From NCBI GenBank assembly GCA_948144175.1, contig CANXME010002672.1:1-64000 (forward strand): a stretch of DNA of 64,000 nt. The letters are read 5' to 3'. Shown piece by piece: positions 10,601-20,055 of this stretch. Every line of letters starts with the position of its first letter. Within the stretch, counting starts at the first letter, position 1. Position numbers and translations under genes: made by a program. This DNA comes from Closterium sp. NIES-65. Taxonomy: Eukaryota; Streptophyta; Zygnematophyceae; Desmidiales; Closteriaceae. The notes under the pieces were generated by a model that saw nothing but the letters and a program-made list of their open reading frames with translations, had not been told where the DNA came from and searched no databases.

Positions 10601-13600
10601 CCTACAGCTGCATCAAGGAGCGCCTAGTCACCCTGCAGGCCTCCCAAGTGGTGAAACCCCTCTCAACCCCTCTGAAACCCCTGACCTACAGGACTCGGCA
10701 ACAGCAGCAGCAGTGGGCTCCCTCTCCTACAACAGCATCGTGGAGCGCTTAGTCGCTCTGCAGACCTCAGATGGCGTTAAAACCCCTCTCAACCCCTCTA
10801 AACCCTACACCCAGGATTCGGCCACAGCAGCAGCGGTGGGCTCCCTCTCATACAACAGCATCGTGGAGCGCCTCGTTGCTCTGCAGGCCTCAATAGCATC
10901 AAAACCCCTCTCAACCCACCCCAGGACTCGGCCACAGCAGCGGCTGTGGGCTCCCTCTCATACAACAGCATCGTGGAACGCCTCGTTGCCCGGCAGGCCT
11001 CGCAAGTGATTCAAACCCCTCTCAACCCCCCTGAAACCCGCTCCCAAAACAGGACTCGGCCACAGCAGCAGCAGTGGGCTCCCTCTCCTACAACAGCATC
11101 GTGGAGCGCCTAGTCGCCCTGCAGGCCTCCCACCCCGACCTTGCTGCTGCTCTGCTGGGCGGGGGAGGGGGAGGAGGGGGAGGGGGAGGGGGAAGCGGGG
11201 AAGGGGGAGTTGGGGGAGTAGGTGGTCGGGAGGGACTAGGAGAAAGAAGAGGGGGAAGTGGGGATGTGGGAGGTGGAGGGGGAGGTGGGGGGGGAGGTGG
11301 AGGGGAAAAAGGGGGTGGAGAGGGACTAGGAGAAAGAAGAGTGAGAAGTAGGGCCGGGGAAAGAGGGGATGTGGGGAAAGCAGGGAGTGGTGGGCGGGAG
11401 GGTGGGGAAAACCAACAGCGGGGAAAGAAAAAAAGGAGGGGGAAACAGTCCTAGGAGATGAAGGAGATGCAGTGAATGAGGGGGAGGGGGAAGTGACAGC
11501 AACAGCCCTGGCTGAGTCCCTTGCCTCTCTTCTCCTTTCCGAACCTTTACCACTTTCCAATCCGTCACCGGTTTCTGAGCCTCATCCAGCTTCCGAGCCT
11601 GTTCCTGCATCCGAGCCTGCATCGGTTTCCGAGCCTCGTACATCCTCCGAGCCTCTTTCTGCCTCGGCTGCCCGAGCCTGTGCTGCTGCAGAAGAAACAA
11701 GCGGGGCGGAGTGTGAGAGGGATACAGAGGGAGAAAGTGTAGAGAGAAGACAGAAGGGTGGTGAGGGGTTGGAGGGGGTAGAGAGTGGTGCAGAGTCGAG
11801 GCAGGGGGGTGAGGCTGCTTCTGCTCCAGAAAGGCCTGCTGAAGAGAAGGTTAGAAGCGACGAGGAGCAAGTGAGGAGGGAAGAGGAGGGCATAGGGGGA
11901 GGACGAGGAAGGGGGGGGGGAAGATGACGGGAAGGAAGACCAGAAGGAAGGGGAGGAACGCAGGTGTGAGGATGGAGTGGGGAGGAGTGAAGCGGGAGCT
12001 GCACTGGCAGTAGGAAGGGGGGAGCAGGCAGGGGGAGGGGAGATGCGGGATGATGTGCGGGAAGGTGAGTTGGGATGGGGGCTGGGAGGGTTCTCTTTTG
12101 CTTTCTGTTGGAACCAATTATATTTTGGGTGCCTCAAACGATGTGGAGATATGGGGAGGGGAGATGCGGGATAATGTGCGGGAAGGTGAGTTATGTGCGG
12201 GAAGGTGAGTTATGTGCGGGAAGGTGAGTTATGTGCGGGAAGGTGAGTTATGTGCGGGAAGGTGAGTTATGTGCGGGGTCTTAAGAAGTCTCAAGTGGTC
12301 CTGTTTTGCGTCGACTCAAAACACGAGATGCGGGATGATGTGCAGGAAGGTGAGTGATGTGCGGGAAGGTGAGTTATGTGCAGGGTCAGGAGAATTCTCA
12401 AGCGGTCCTTCAGTGAGTTATTCCTAACCAGGTGTGCTTTTTTTAAAGAGGTGACTTTTGAGTCGACTCAAAAGTCATCCGGGAAGGTCAGAAGAATTCT
12501 CAAGCGGTCCTGTTTTGAGTCGACTCAAAACACGAGATGCAGGATGATGTGCGGGAAGGTGAGTCATGTGTCAGTGAGTTAGGTCCTACCAGGTGTGCGG
12601 GAAGGTCAGAAGAATTCTCAAGCGGTCCTTCAGTGAGTTAGGTCCTAACCAGGTGTGCTTTTCTAAACGACTTCAAAGTACACGCATAATAATATTTTTG
12701 CTCTTGTTTTTTTGCTGCTTTCAATCTATCCCGCTCACTCCATTCTTCCATTCTCCACATTCCCCTCTGCCATCTGTGTCCATTCCCCTACCGTCAGCTC
12801 TGCTGCTCTTCACGTTTCTCAACGACACAGCCAGCCAGCTCACTTACCACGGGTAAGGCAAAAGTTCTCTTCCCTATCGCCTCTTTCCTCTCGTTTCAAC
12901 TACATTTCTTGATTCCTCCTCATCCTTGTCGTCTTCCTCACCTTTTGAGTCGACTCAAAAGTCAGCACGGGTAAGGCGAGGGTTCTTTTCCCGTTCGCCT
13001 CTTTCCTCTCGTTTCGACTACATCTCTTGATTCCTCCTCATTAGTGCGACTTTCGAGAATTCTCAAAAGTTCTCTTCCCATTCGCCTCTTCCCTCTTGTT
13101 TCGACTACATTTCTTGATTCCTGATTTGAGTCGACTCAAAACTCGACTCATTACACGCGCTGTTTTGAGTCGACTCAAAACAAGTTCTCTTCCCTGTCGC
13201 CTCTTCCCTCTCGTTTCGACTACATTTCTTGATTCCTCCTCATCCTTGTCGTCTTCCTCGCCTTCCTATTACATCATCCCCTCAATCTTATCTTCGCTTT
13301 CTCCTCATTCCGTCAACCACTGTCAAATCTCGGATTCCTCTCGTCAATCCTTCGAATGAATGTTTCCATATGTATTTCCTTTGCATCACCACATGCCTTC
13401 CATTACGCACCACCACCACGCCCCTCCCTCGTCCCCATCACACCAGCCTCTTCAGCCTACAGGAGGGAGTGAAGGAGAATCAGCTCTGCGTATTCTTCCG
13501 CAATAATCATTTCAGCACTCTCTTTAAGGTGACTCTTTTCACTTATAAAGCTCACAGATACACTCACAAAGCCGTCTCAGGGCTCTGCGTTTTCTTCCGC

Positions 13601-16600
13601 AACAACAATTTCAGCACTCCCTTTTAAGGTGATTCGGTGGTTTTTAAGGTGAATTCGCTCCACCACACCTCTTTCACTGCTGCCCTTGCCTCCTTCAAGT
13701 ATTTGCTTTCACAATACCTCTTCCATCTTCTCTTGAGGTGCCTCATAATATGTTTTCATATTACCTCCCTTTTATTCTCTGAAGCACTGCTCATCCCTCT
13801 GCCTCATCCCTTTCCCACCCACCTCCCTTTCCACATGCTCCCCTCTCCCCCCTCCCCTTGTCCTCAGCGCACCAACCACATATACCTGCTAGTGACAGAT
13901 AAGGGCTACCTCAACCAGCCAAGTCAAATCCACTCCCTTCACCCCTCTCTTCCCTCCTTTCCTCCAATCACCCTCAGTGTACCAACCACATCTACCTGCT
14001 GGTGACGGATCAGGGCCATCTCAACCAACCCGGCGTCATGTGGGAGAGGTGGGATGAGACAACTCACTCCCTTCCTACCTTCAATCCCCGCCTTCTCCCT
14101 GCCATGACCCCCAGAGCACCAACCACATCTAACCCGGCATCGTGTGGGGGAGGCTGGGGCAGGTGGAGGGGGAAAAATCACTCCCTTGCCTCCCTTGCCC
14201 CACTTCCTTCCGTGACCCGTCCCTCCCTCTCCCCACCCACAGCGTACCAACCACATCTACCTGCCGGTCACCGATCAGGTCTATCTGAACCAGCCGGGCA
14301 TTGTGTGGGAGAGGCTGGGGCAGGTGGAGGGAGACAACTCACTCTCCCTTCCCCACCCTGCCACCCTTGTTACCCCCAGCGCACCAGCCACATCTACCTG
14401 CTGGTGACGGATCAGGTCTATCTGAACCAGCCGGCCATTGTGTGGGAGAGGCTGGGGCAGGTGGAGGGAGACAACTCACTCTCCCTTCCCCACCCTGCCA
14501 CCCTTGTTACCCCCAGCGCACCAGCCACATCTACCTGCTGGTGACGGATCAGGGCTATCTGAACCAACCGGGCGTTGTGTGGGAGAGGCTGGGGCAGGTG
14601 GAGGGAGACAACTCACTCTCCCTTCCCCACCCTGCCACCCTTGTTACCCCCAGCGCACCAGCCACATCTACCTGCTGGTGACGGATCAGGGCTATCTGAA
14701 CCAACCGGGTGTCGTGTGGGAGAGGCTGGGGCAGGTGGAGGGCGACAACACGCTCTGTGAGGGGGATTTTACTCCCTCAACTCTCGTCCTCACTTCGCTC
14801 CCTTCGCTCCCTTCTCTTCCGTCTCTCCCACCTCTCCTTGCCTCAGCGCACCAGCCACATCTACCTGCTGGTGACGGATCAGGGCTACCTCAACCAGCCG
14901 GGCGTGGTGTGGGAGAGGCTGGGGCAGGTGGAGGGAGACACCACGCTCTGTGAGGGGGACTTCACTCCCTTTGCTCCTCCGCCGTCTCTGGCCCTGGCTC
15001 ATGGGGGGGAGGGGGCTGCTGCACAGTGGACACACGAGGACGATGCTGCAATTGCCGCTGCTGCCGCTGCTGTGAGTGACACATGCATGTGTGGCTTGGG
15101 GCAGGTGTGAGTATGACCAGCAGCTGTCTTTGTGAGTATAGCTTGGGGCAGGTGGAGGGAGACACCACACTCTGTGAGGGGGACTTCACTCCCTTTGCTC
15201 CTCCACCGTCGCTGGCCCTGAGTCATGACGGCGCTGCTGCTGCACAGTGGACGCATGAGGACGATGCTGCCATTGCCGCCGCTGCCGCTGCTGTGAGTGA
15301 CACATGCATGCAGGCATGCTATAAAAGGTGTATTGACCACGTGTGATCATGTGTGACCACGTGTGACCAAGTGTGACCAAGTGTCACTGGCCCTGACTCA
15401 TGACGGCGCTGCTGCTGCCCAGTGGACGCATGAAGATGATGCTGCCATCGTTGCTGCCGCTGCTGCTGTGAGTAATAGCTTGTAGCTTCCTTCTTGGCTT
15501 GTCATTCGTAATTCGTATACTTCCCTTCCTTCTGCCTTTCACTCCTTTTCTGCATGCCTCTCATTCTGCGTGCTTCTACTGTCAGGGCAGGGAAGGATTG
15601 GAGCTCGTGCAACCCATGCAAGCCACCCAACGCCCTGACTGACACACTAGCCCATGGGGTAGTCTGAAAAGAATCCTGAATGACTTCCCCCCTGCTCTCC
15701 GTGTGCTTTTGAGTCGACTCAAAAGTGCAACCCATGCAAGCCAGCCAACGCCCTGACTGACACACTCGCCCATGGGATAGTCTGAAAGCAATCTTGAATG
15801 AATTCCCCCCTGCTCTCCGTGTGCTTGTCTCTCTCTCTGCCTGCTTCTCCTTTCAGGGCATGGAAGGGTTGGAGCTCGTGCCAGGCATGGACGCATACCA
15901 GTGAGTCTCTCATCCCACACCGTAGGCCTCACTCTCACCACACCATGCAGGCACACATACCTAGGCTTTGCTTTGAAGGGCATGGAAGGATTGGAGCTCG
16001 TGCCTCACACATATGTGCTGCATTCACCGCTCTAGGCCTCACACGTATGTGCTGCATTCACCGCTCTAGGCCTCACACATATGTGCTGCATTCACCGCTC
16101 TAGGCCTCACACATATGTGCTGCATTCACCGCTCTAGGCCTCACACATATGTGCTGCGTTCACCGCTCTAGGCCTCACACATACGTGCTGCATTCACCGC
16201 TCCAAGAAGCTTAGAGGTAGAGGAGCTCGTCCCAGGCATGGACGCATACCAGTGAGTCTCTCAACGCACTCTTCTAACCTCACACGTTCCACCCCGCACC
16301 GCACCGCACCACACCACACCACACCACACCACACCACACCACACCACACCACACCACACCACACCATGCCGCACAGTTACTCAGGCACACACCTGTGCTG
16401 CATCCACGGTTCAGCCAGGCATCAACGTATCACAGTGAGTCATCCCACACACACCTCACGTATCACGCATACCACACCCCACAAGCACTCAATCATGCAT
16501 ATTCCATGCTGCCATGCCAGCTTTAAAATTTAGCTTGCTTTGCGTGGAGGAAGGGCAGCTGCCGGCATGGGGGAAGCAGAGGGAGGGGGTCTGTGAAAAC

Positions 16601-17214
16601 CGAAAACTCTTGTTTTTTTTCCCGGACGCCCTCTTCCCCTTCTCCTGCTACTTCTCCGCGTGATTCCTCTCATCTTTTCTCCTGTTGCTTCGCCTCCCCT
16701 TTCAGATCGCCAACTGGCTCTGATGTCACAGCAGCAGGAGGTGGAGGCAGCAGAGAGGCAGCAGGCAGGGGGGAGAGGATGTGTGAAGAATGCTCCTTGT
16801 CTCATCCCCTTATGCCCTCTTCCCCTTCTCCTGCTACTTCTCTGTGTGATTCCTCTCATCTTTTCTCCTGTTGCTTTGCCTCCCCTTTCGGATATTCAAC
16901 TGGCTCTGATGTCACAGCAGCAGGAGGTGGAGGCAGCAGAGAGGCAGCAGGCAGGGGGGAGGGGATGTGTGAAGAATGTTCCTTGTCTCATCCCCTTATG
17001 CCCTGTTCCCTTCTTCTGCTACTTCTCCTCCCCTTGCACCAGTTCCGACCTTCAACTCGCCCTGATGCTGCAGCAGCAGGAGGTGGAAGCAGCAGAGAGG
17101 CAGCAGGCAGGGGGGGAAGATCAGGGGGAGTACAGCAGGTGCGCAGTGAAGGGGGAAGCGGGGGAGGGGCGTGGGGGCGGGAAGGAGCAGTGGGAGGGGC
17201 AGCAGGGCCTATAG
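6978..17214 (+). CDS. MINDY-type ubiquitin carboxyl-terminal hydrolase, 10 exons
   Basis: This is a homologue of the MINDY (FAM63) cysteine deubiquitinases, which trim Lys48-linked polyubiquitin in the cytosol. Proposed exons: 6978-7638, 8038-8155, 8947-9053 (alternative 9145-9251), 9922-10009, 11053-12064, 12798-12852, 13456-13528, 14847-15071, 15857-15900 and 17043-17214 (TAG stop), about 850 residues. Exon 1 is a Pro/Ala/Ser-rich leader followed by YKIKRVAFLG and the catalytic box QNDNGPCPLL, whose Cys is the family nucleophile. Later exons give SQLTYHG, CVFFRNNHFST (the family's catalytic His), HIYLLVTDQGYLNQP and a C-terminal LALM.QQQ segment matching the family's LALSLQQQ ubiquitin-binding end. 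Splice phases agree at all junctions except exon 1/2, where one base seems missing after AATGTG. Exon 5 has a Gly- and Glu-rich insert with an unresolved frame change. The start has a good context (gccATGGC). Confidence 0.9.
7912..8450 (+). repeat. MINDY exon 2 cluster: one full copy, three partial echoes
   Basis: The full exon is 8038-8155 (LLRNAISLRPSATEIS...LLDSNTGME; donor GAG|GTATGT). A 5' echo without an acceptor lies at about 7912-7970. Two 3' echoes, each ending in a donor-like GTATAA or GTGCGT, lie at about 8240-8312 and 8378-8451. A degenerate palindrome (7974-7990) lies between the first echo and the true exon. The expected codon series GTG-CTG-CTG-CTC appears as gtgtgctgctc, one base short. 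Confidence 0.8.
8545..9251 (+). repeat. MINDY exon 3 cluster with two splice-competent 107-bp copies
   Basis: Five copies of the segment encoding RQQNVADCMALL are present. Two are full length: 8947-9053 (GRSAEYISNRQQ...) and 9145-9251 (GRSPGYGTNRQQ...). Both are 107 nt with AG acceptors and GG|GTAAGC or GG|GTGAGA donors. Using both would shift the frame, so they would have to be alternatives. Truncated copies lie at about 8545-8600, 8647-8720 and 8796-8870. Confidence 0.8.
9586..10510 (+). repeat. MINDY exon 4 cluster, about six copies
   Basis: The full exon is 9922-10009, encoding IHAFEFTPETAIFDLLDISL and continuing VHGWLVDSQ. Upstream 5' echoes are at about 9588-9645 and 9773-9831. Downstream 3' echoes are at about 10196-10258, 10319-10377 (with donor CAG|GTGAGC) and 10452-10510. 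Upstream copies keep the exon start, downstream copies keep the exon end, as expected of in-place tandem duplication with breakpoints inside the exon. Confidence 0.8.
10010..10187 (+). repeat. (TATGG)n microsatellite starting at a 5' splice site
   Basis: About 30 copies of the pentamer tatgg begin exactly at the donor of MINDY exon 4 (CAG|GTATGG), with one interruption at about 10024-10045 and one tctgg variant. The array repeats the donor hexamer itself, so about 30 GTATG sequences follow the exon. Confidence 0.9.
10561..11140 (+). repeat. MINDY exon 5 start, five tandem copies
   Basis: A segment encoding DSATAAAVGSLSYNSIVERL followed by VALQAS recurs at about 10564-10645, 10691-10770, 10815-10893, 10924-11006 and 11053-11132. 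Each copy begins after an AG-like acceptor. Only the last continues into the rest of exon 5 (HPDLAAALLGGGG...). Spacing is 110-130 bp and the intron text between copies (aaacccctctcaacccct) is also repeated. Confidence 0.85.
11053..12064 (+). CDS. MINDY exon 5, low-complexity insert
   Basis: The exon starts with DSATAAAVGSLSYNSIVERL and ends with MRDDVREG at the donor GAAG|GTGAGT (phase 1, matching the next exon). Both ends are in the same frame. Between them that frame has a stop at 11452-11454, and a second frame (11472-11927) carries tandem SEP(x)PAS repeats and an acidic stretch. Either a small intron or two compensating homopolymer indels (G-runs near 11163-11340 and 11909-11920) must be invoked. 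MINDY proteins vary in this part, so the insert is plausible but unproven. Confidence 0.5.
12304..12321. repeat. Palindrome, TCGA core, one mismatch
   Basis: TTTTGCGTCGACTCAAAA, one pair off perfect. To its right begins a new copy of gagatgcgggatgatgtgc, already present at 12040-12060 and 12157. Confidence 0.85.
12452..12477. repeat. 26-bp perfect palindrome, TCGA core
   Basis: The longest member of the family: the 18-bp core TTTTGAGTCGACTCAAAA is extended by four further paired bases on each side. It separates two copies of a segment containing gaattctcaagcggtcct (left about 12391, right about 12491). Confidence 0.95.
12511..12532. repeat. 22-bp perfect palindrome, TCGA core
   Basis: The 18-bp core is extended by TG and CA. 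It is followed immediately by another copy of the exon 5 end (acgagatgcaggatgatgtg). Confidence 0.95.
12798..12852 (+). CDS. MINDY exon 6 (SQLTYHG)
   Basis: The acceptor is CGTCAG and the donor CACGG|GTAAGG. It encodes ALLLFTFLNDTASQLTYHG, matching the family's conserved ASQLTYHGL segment. Phase 1 in, phase 2 out, consistent with both neighbours. Confidence 0.85.
12942..12961. repeat. 20-bp perfect palindrome, TCGA core
   Basis: Perfect TTTTGAG-TCGA-CTCAAAA with C and G outer pairs, at the junction of copies 1 and 2 of the tandem intron unit. Confidence 0.95.
13049..13070. repeat. 22-bp palindrome, AATT core, one mismatched pair
   Basis: ACTTTCGAG-AATT-CTCAAAAGT. Same arms as the TCGA members but a different self-complementary core. 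It lies at the junction of copies 2 and 3. Confidence 0.9.
13125..13182. repeat. Two palindromes with TCGA core
   Basis: A 16-bp perfect palindrome (13125-13140) and a 22-bp perfect palindrome (13161-13182) lie 20 bases apart between copies 3 and 4 of the tandem intron unit. Confidence 0.9.
13456..13528 (+). CDS. MINDY exon 7, catalytic His segment
   Basis: The acceptor CTCTTCAG gives the phase needed after exon 6 (GG|C). It encodes GLQEGVKENQLCVFFRNNHF and then STLFK; the FFRNNHFST motif carries the family's catalytic His. The donor is TTTAAG|GTGACT. A 3' echo (LCVFFRNNNF, His changed to Asn) ends at a GTGATT donor at about 13577-13627. Confidence 0.85.
13866..15467 (+). repeat. MINDY exon 8 cluster: eight upstream and two downstream partial copies
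   Basis: The full exon is 14847-15071 (RTSHIYLLVTDQGYLNQPGV, then WERLGQVEGD..., WTHEDDAAIAAAAAAV; donor GCT|GTGAGT). Partial 5' copies begin near 13867, 13978, 14110, 14243, 14379, 14516 and 14653; the last four are spaced exactly 137 bp and nearly identical. The 3' end is echoed at about 15140-15291 and 15384-15467, each with a GTGAGT donor. Confidence 0.85.
15607..15826 (+). repeat. 101-bp tandem duplication with a palindrome at its junction
   Basis: The segment gtgcaacccatgcaagcc ... gctctccgtgtgctt occurs at 15607-15708 and again at 15725-15826. The two copies are joined by the 20-bp perfect palindrome 15706-15725. This is the clearest case in which the palindrome sits exactly on the duplication boundary. 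Confidence 0.95.
15706..15725. repeat. 20-bp perfect palindrome, TCGA core
   Basis: CTTTTGAGTCGACTCAAAAG at the boundary of the 101-bp tandem duplication described above. Confidence 0.95.
15857..15900 (+). CDS. MINDY exon 9, with echoes
   Basis: It encodes GMEGLELVPGMDAYQ-type sequence between TTTCAG and CCA|GTGAGT, phase 0 in and phase 2 out. A 3' echo with the same donor is at about 16213-16252 and a 5' echo at about 15979-16003. Confidence 0.75.
16000..16205 (+). repeat. 34-bp minisatellite, six copies
   Basis: The unit tctaggcctcacacatatgt-gctgcattcaccgc repeats at exactly 34-bp spacing (16031, 16065, 16099, 16133, 16167). It lies between exon 9 and its 3' echo. Confidence 0.9.
16296..16368 (+). 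repeat. (CACAC)n-type microsatellite
   Basis: Pentamers caccg and cacac/accac repeat about 14 times shortly after the exon 9 echo donor. Confidence 0.85.
16700..17214 (+). CDS. MINDY exon 10 with two upstream echoes and TAG stop
   Basis: The final exon 17043-17214 (CACCAG acceptor) encodes SDLQLALMLQQQEVEAAERQ and a Gly/Glu-rich tail ending in TAG. The LALMLQQQ part matches the LALSLQQQ segment near the C terminus of MINDY-1/2. Two near-identical upstream copies begin near 16706 and 16888 (about 180-bp and 155-bp spacing); only the first has an AG acceptor. Confidence 0.8.
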
Positions 17215-17550
17215 ATGTGCATCAGTTAGGGGGGAGGGGGAGGGGGAGGGGGCGCGGGGGGAGGGGGGAGGGACGAGCAGTGTCAGGAGTGAGGAGCGAC
17301 GGTGGTGGTGGTGGTGGGAGGGAGAGCAGCAGTGGGTGGGGCAGCACGTGGGAAGCAGCGACTGGGCTCATATTTGTAAGACATGTGGGATTAATGGGGT
17401 GAGGGGAGTGGGAGTCGGGAGGCTGGGGAGGGAGGAGGGAGAGGAGGGGAAGAGGAGGTGAGAAGGACCAGAGGTGTGACGAGTATGCTTCATCTGGGGT
17501 CATGTATGGGAGTCAAGTTCGAGAGTTCTCAATTAAAAGTGACATAAAAA

Positions 17551-17562
17551 TGAGAATTCTCA
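17551..17562. repeat. 12-bp palindrome, AATT core
   Basis: TGAGAATTCTCA, with a degenerate sister (tcgagagttctcaa) at about 17518-17531. It lies between two copies of agaggtgtga-gagtatg-tcatctgg (17470 and 17574). Confidence 0.8.
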
Positions 17563-17722
17563 AACGAGGGACGAGAGGTGTGAGGAGTATGGATCATCTG
17601 GACTACTCATGCTTGAAATGCAGCAAACCACAGGCTCATCAGAGAACATATACCTGGGTCCTGGACGCATTGCTATGATGAAGCTAAAGAAAGTTCATCT
17701 AGATTGCTTATTAAGAGGTACA

Positions 17723-17738
17723 TTTGAGGCGCCTCAAA
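17723..17738. repeat. 16-bp palindrome, GCGC core
   Basis: TTTGAGGCGCCTCAAA. Like the member at 2663-2682 it is followed by agtag. No flanking duplication was found, so this is an exception to the junction rule. Confidence 0.85.
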
Positions 17739-19275
17739 AGTAGACTCCAGAAAACCACCGGTACAGTCCTCCCCCTTGCTTCCCTTCCCATGCATCTCCC
17801 CTGGTTCATTTATCACACCCTACTGCCCCCCCTCCCTGCCTCCCTCCCTCTCTACCTCCCTCTCTCCTCCTTCCCTTACTCTCCCCTGGTCCCCTCCTTT
17901 TCTTCAACCCCCCAACCTTCACCAAGCAGGGGAGCACCCAACCAAGATCCCCCTCGCGCCGCACCACACCGCATCACGCCACTTCCTCCCCGCCAACCCC
18001 TCAGGGCAGGGGGCAGCGCAGGGGTGGGTCAACGCAGAGTGACTGCTCTCTCATGTGATACACTGTTGCTGGGAAAGGGAGGATATTTTGACGTATCAAG
18101 ATTCACTGCTTCTGGCCGAGGGGAGGGGAGTGGGGCAGAACGAGTGCCCTTCACTTCTTTCCAATCCTGCTCTCGTGTGACTCTCAAGGTGTTTATGCCC
18201 TTACCATTGCTACCAGCTGAATGTGCAATTTATGTGAAGCATGTAAATTGTGACTACGTTGCATCCCCTCGTACAAGCAATTAATATAGAAGTCACTTTA
18301 GGAAAGGTTGTATGATGGCATTCTGGTTTGAGTTTTTGATGCTACAACCGGGCGAGGCAGAAGGGCCGATGCAGGCCATACGTTTCCTTCTTTTACTACA
18401 AAGTAGAAAACTTTCTCTAGATTACATGGAAAAGAAACAGTCGAAGAGGAGGATATGACGACCTTGAGGGCCGACGTTGTTGCTCACGAACTGGCGGCTG
18501 GAAAGCACATCAAACATCCAGGTCGCACCCCTCAAGAAATTCGCTGCGCTGGAACCGCCAGTCGCACACCTTCGCAATCACCTGCCCGCTTTTCCGCCAA
18601 ACGTCCGCCTACTCCCAAAGCAGCCCAGCCTCCGCACTCTCCGCTTCAGTGTACACGCGCACCTCAACTTGGAGTCTCCACTCCAGCAAAGCAAACCTGC
18701 GGATTCCGCGCAGACCTGCGCCCATCCCTGCGCTAGCTTTCTGCGCTCTCAGCCTGTGCAAAGCGCGCCAAGCAGCCCAGGGGCAGGTGTGAGGTGCGAG
18801 AGCCCGGATTGGTTGGTTGGGAGGAGCTGGTAATCCCAAGACCCGCCTAGAGTTGGTGGAATTTCTTAGCTCGGCGGAATCCAGGGACATTTTCTTTCTG
18901 CAGGGCGTTTTGTTGCAATATCTCCATAGATCAGTAACGCTGATGTCTATAATGCAGTTTAGATCGTGAAGCTTAGGAGGCGGACACAATAGAGTTCTAG
19001 GATTGGATATGCGTGCATTCACTGACTCAAGCCGATATTGTGTGAGCAATCCGGTTGTTACCGTATCGCATTAGTTTAAGAAGCTTCTGGCCTCAGGCCC
19101 ATATGCCCATTAGTTGATCCGCAATATGCCCTCTTTTTCTTCTAAAGCTTCGCTTAGATTCTGCAAGCTATAGCCTTGGACGATTCTACCAATCCAGTTC
19201 GACGTGGAATAGAAGAATAAAGTAATTTATCGCGCTATTAGTTCGTTTCCCTGATTCGGCGAAGATGGAGCAAGT

Positions 19276-19465
19276 AGACGAAGTGGTCGGCAATGTCACG
19301 TCATGGTTCCGAAGGTATGCGTTTTCGTGATCAGACGCGCGAGATATACATTGATGATAAATTTTGAGTCGACTAAAAAACGTCCGAGCGGACGAGGTGG
19401 TCGGCAATGTCACGTCATTATTCCAAAGGTATGAACTTTTCATGATTAGACACGCATGATTTGAA
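19276..19465. repeat. Two-copy duplication around a palindrome
   Basis: gacgaagtggtcggcaatgt-cacgtcat at 19276-19350 recurs as gacgaggtggtcggcaatgt-cacgtcat at 19390-19465. Between them lies TTTTGAGTCGACTAAAAA (19362-19379), one mismatch from the palindrome consensus. Confidence 0.9.
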
Positions 19466-19923
19466 CCGTCCATCGAAATACCTGTAAAGAATAATCGATC
19501 TCCTAAGTTTTCATTGTCAGCAACTCCTGAAATCAGGTAATCTTGACGCGTCTACAGTTGTGAGGTTATCCTGTTGTTGTCTTGCAGTCATGAAAAGATA
19601 ATGGATCTTTAGCGAACTGTTAGTGCAACTTGTCCAGGGATCAATTTCAGTTTTTATGTGTCATTAGTAAATGCCACGCGTTATTTCAAAATGCGTTACA
19701 AAACACGCGGGTGTGAGATGTGGCGTTCAATCCTCCACGTAAGCAGCATGCGTATCGCCTTTCTCCTTGTAGTGAACGCTCTCTTCAGTGGTCGCTTGTT
19801 CGGTCCGATCGATCGAATTTCTCGTCACTCGTCGGACGCTCCGTCTGGTCCCTCTTTCCATGCCTTCTAGATATCGTACTGCTCTTCTCTCTCGCTCTCC
19901 TCTCCCGTGCTGGCAGGTTTGTG

Positions 19924-20055
19924 ATGAGTGCGTTGGAGCATCAGCACGCGCCGTTACCGCAAGACGACATGGACGAGGGCGTCGGCCGTACGTACCGCTT
20001 CAATGGCGGCATGCAAGATGAATCGCCCTGGTGGCTCAAATGGTCCAGTACTGCG
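19924..20055 (+). CDS. DA1-like exon 1
   Basis: It encodes [20 protein letters not shown] and continues to WWLKWSSTA before the donor GCG|GTACGT. The same frame is open upstream to 19720, but the ATG at 19924 is chosen because translation in other frames stops and the upstream text resembles leader DNA. No similarity to the N terminus of plant DA1 was seen, so the start is the least certain part of the model. Confidence 0.65.

Larger units (their letters stand above)
12145..12660 (+). repeat. Echoes of the exon 5 end and a tandem splice-donor array
   Basis: The last bases of exon 5 (gagatgcgggatgatgtgcgggaag|GTGAGT type) recur at about 12157-12190, 12326-12355 and 12534-12562. A 19-bp unit (gtgcgggaaggtgagttat) repeats five to six times at about 12175-12270, each with a consensus-like AAG|GTGAGT donor. 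Palindromes at 12304-12321, 12452-12477 and 12511-12532 separate the copies, along with gaattctcaag half-sites. Confidence 0.8.
12853..13265 (+). repeat. Intron segment in four tandem copies separated by palindromes
   Basis: A unit containing ttctcttccc, cgcctctttcctctcgtttc and actacatttcttgattcctc starts near 12865, 12980, 13068 and 13186. The junctions hold palindromes at 12942-12961, 13049-13070, and 13125-13140 plus 13161-13182. The second copy also re-uses the donor text cacgggtaaggc of exon 6. Confidence 0.9.
17215..19923. other. Intergenic region between the MINDY and DA1-like genes
   Basis: It holds G-rich DNA (17220-17460), a short tandem duplication (17466-17505 and 17571-17610) around an AATT-core palindrome, a GCGC-core palindrome at 17723-17738, a pyrimidine-rich stretch (17760-17950), and a duplication at 19276-19465 with a TCGA-core palindrome between the copies. 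Frames of 90-190 codons in 17724-18833 show no recognised motif. The promoter of the DA1-like gene must lie here, but no element could be fixed. Confidence 0.5.

Noticed and set aside
12452..12477. Cloning linker or restriction-site artefact (SalI/EcoRI/KasI hexamers in the palindrome cores)
   Set aside because: Three different cores share the same natural arms, several members have decayed, and flanking duplications have diverged, all suggesting age. Raw reads are still needed to exclude it fully.
14243..14960. CRISPR-like regularly spaced repeats
   Set aside because: The 137-bp periodic units contain exon text with splice sites and no short repeat/spacer design; the genome is eukaryotic.
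17724..18284. 186-codon frame between the two genes
   Set aside because: It begins inside a palindrome, is mostly a composition-driven Pro/Leu/Ser stretch, and shows no domain or splice continuity with either neighbour.
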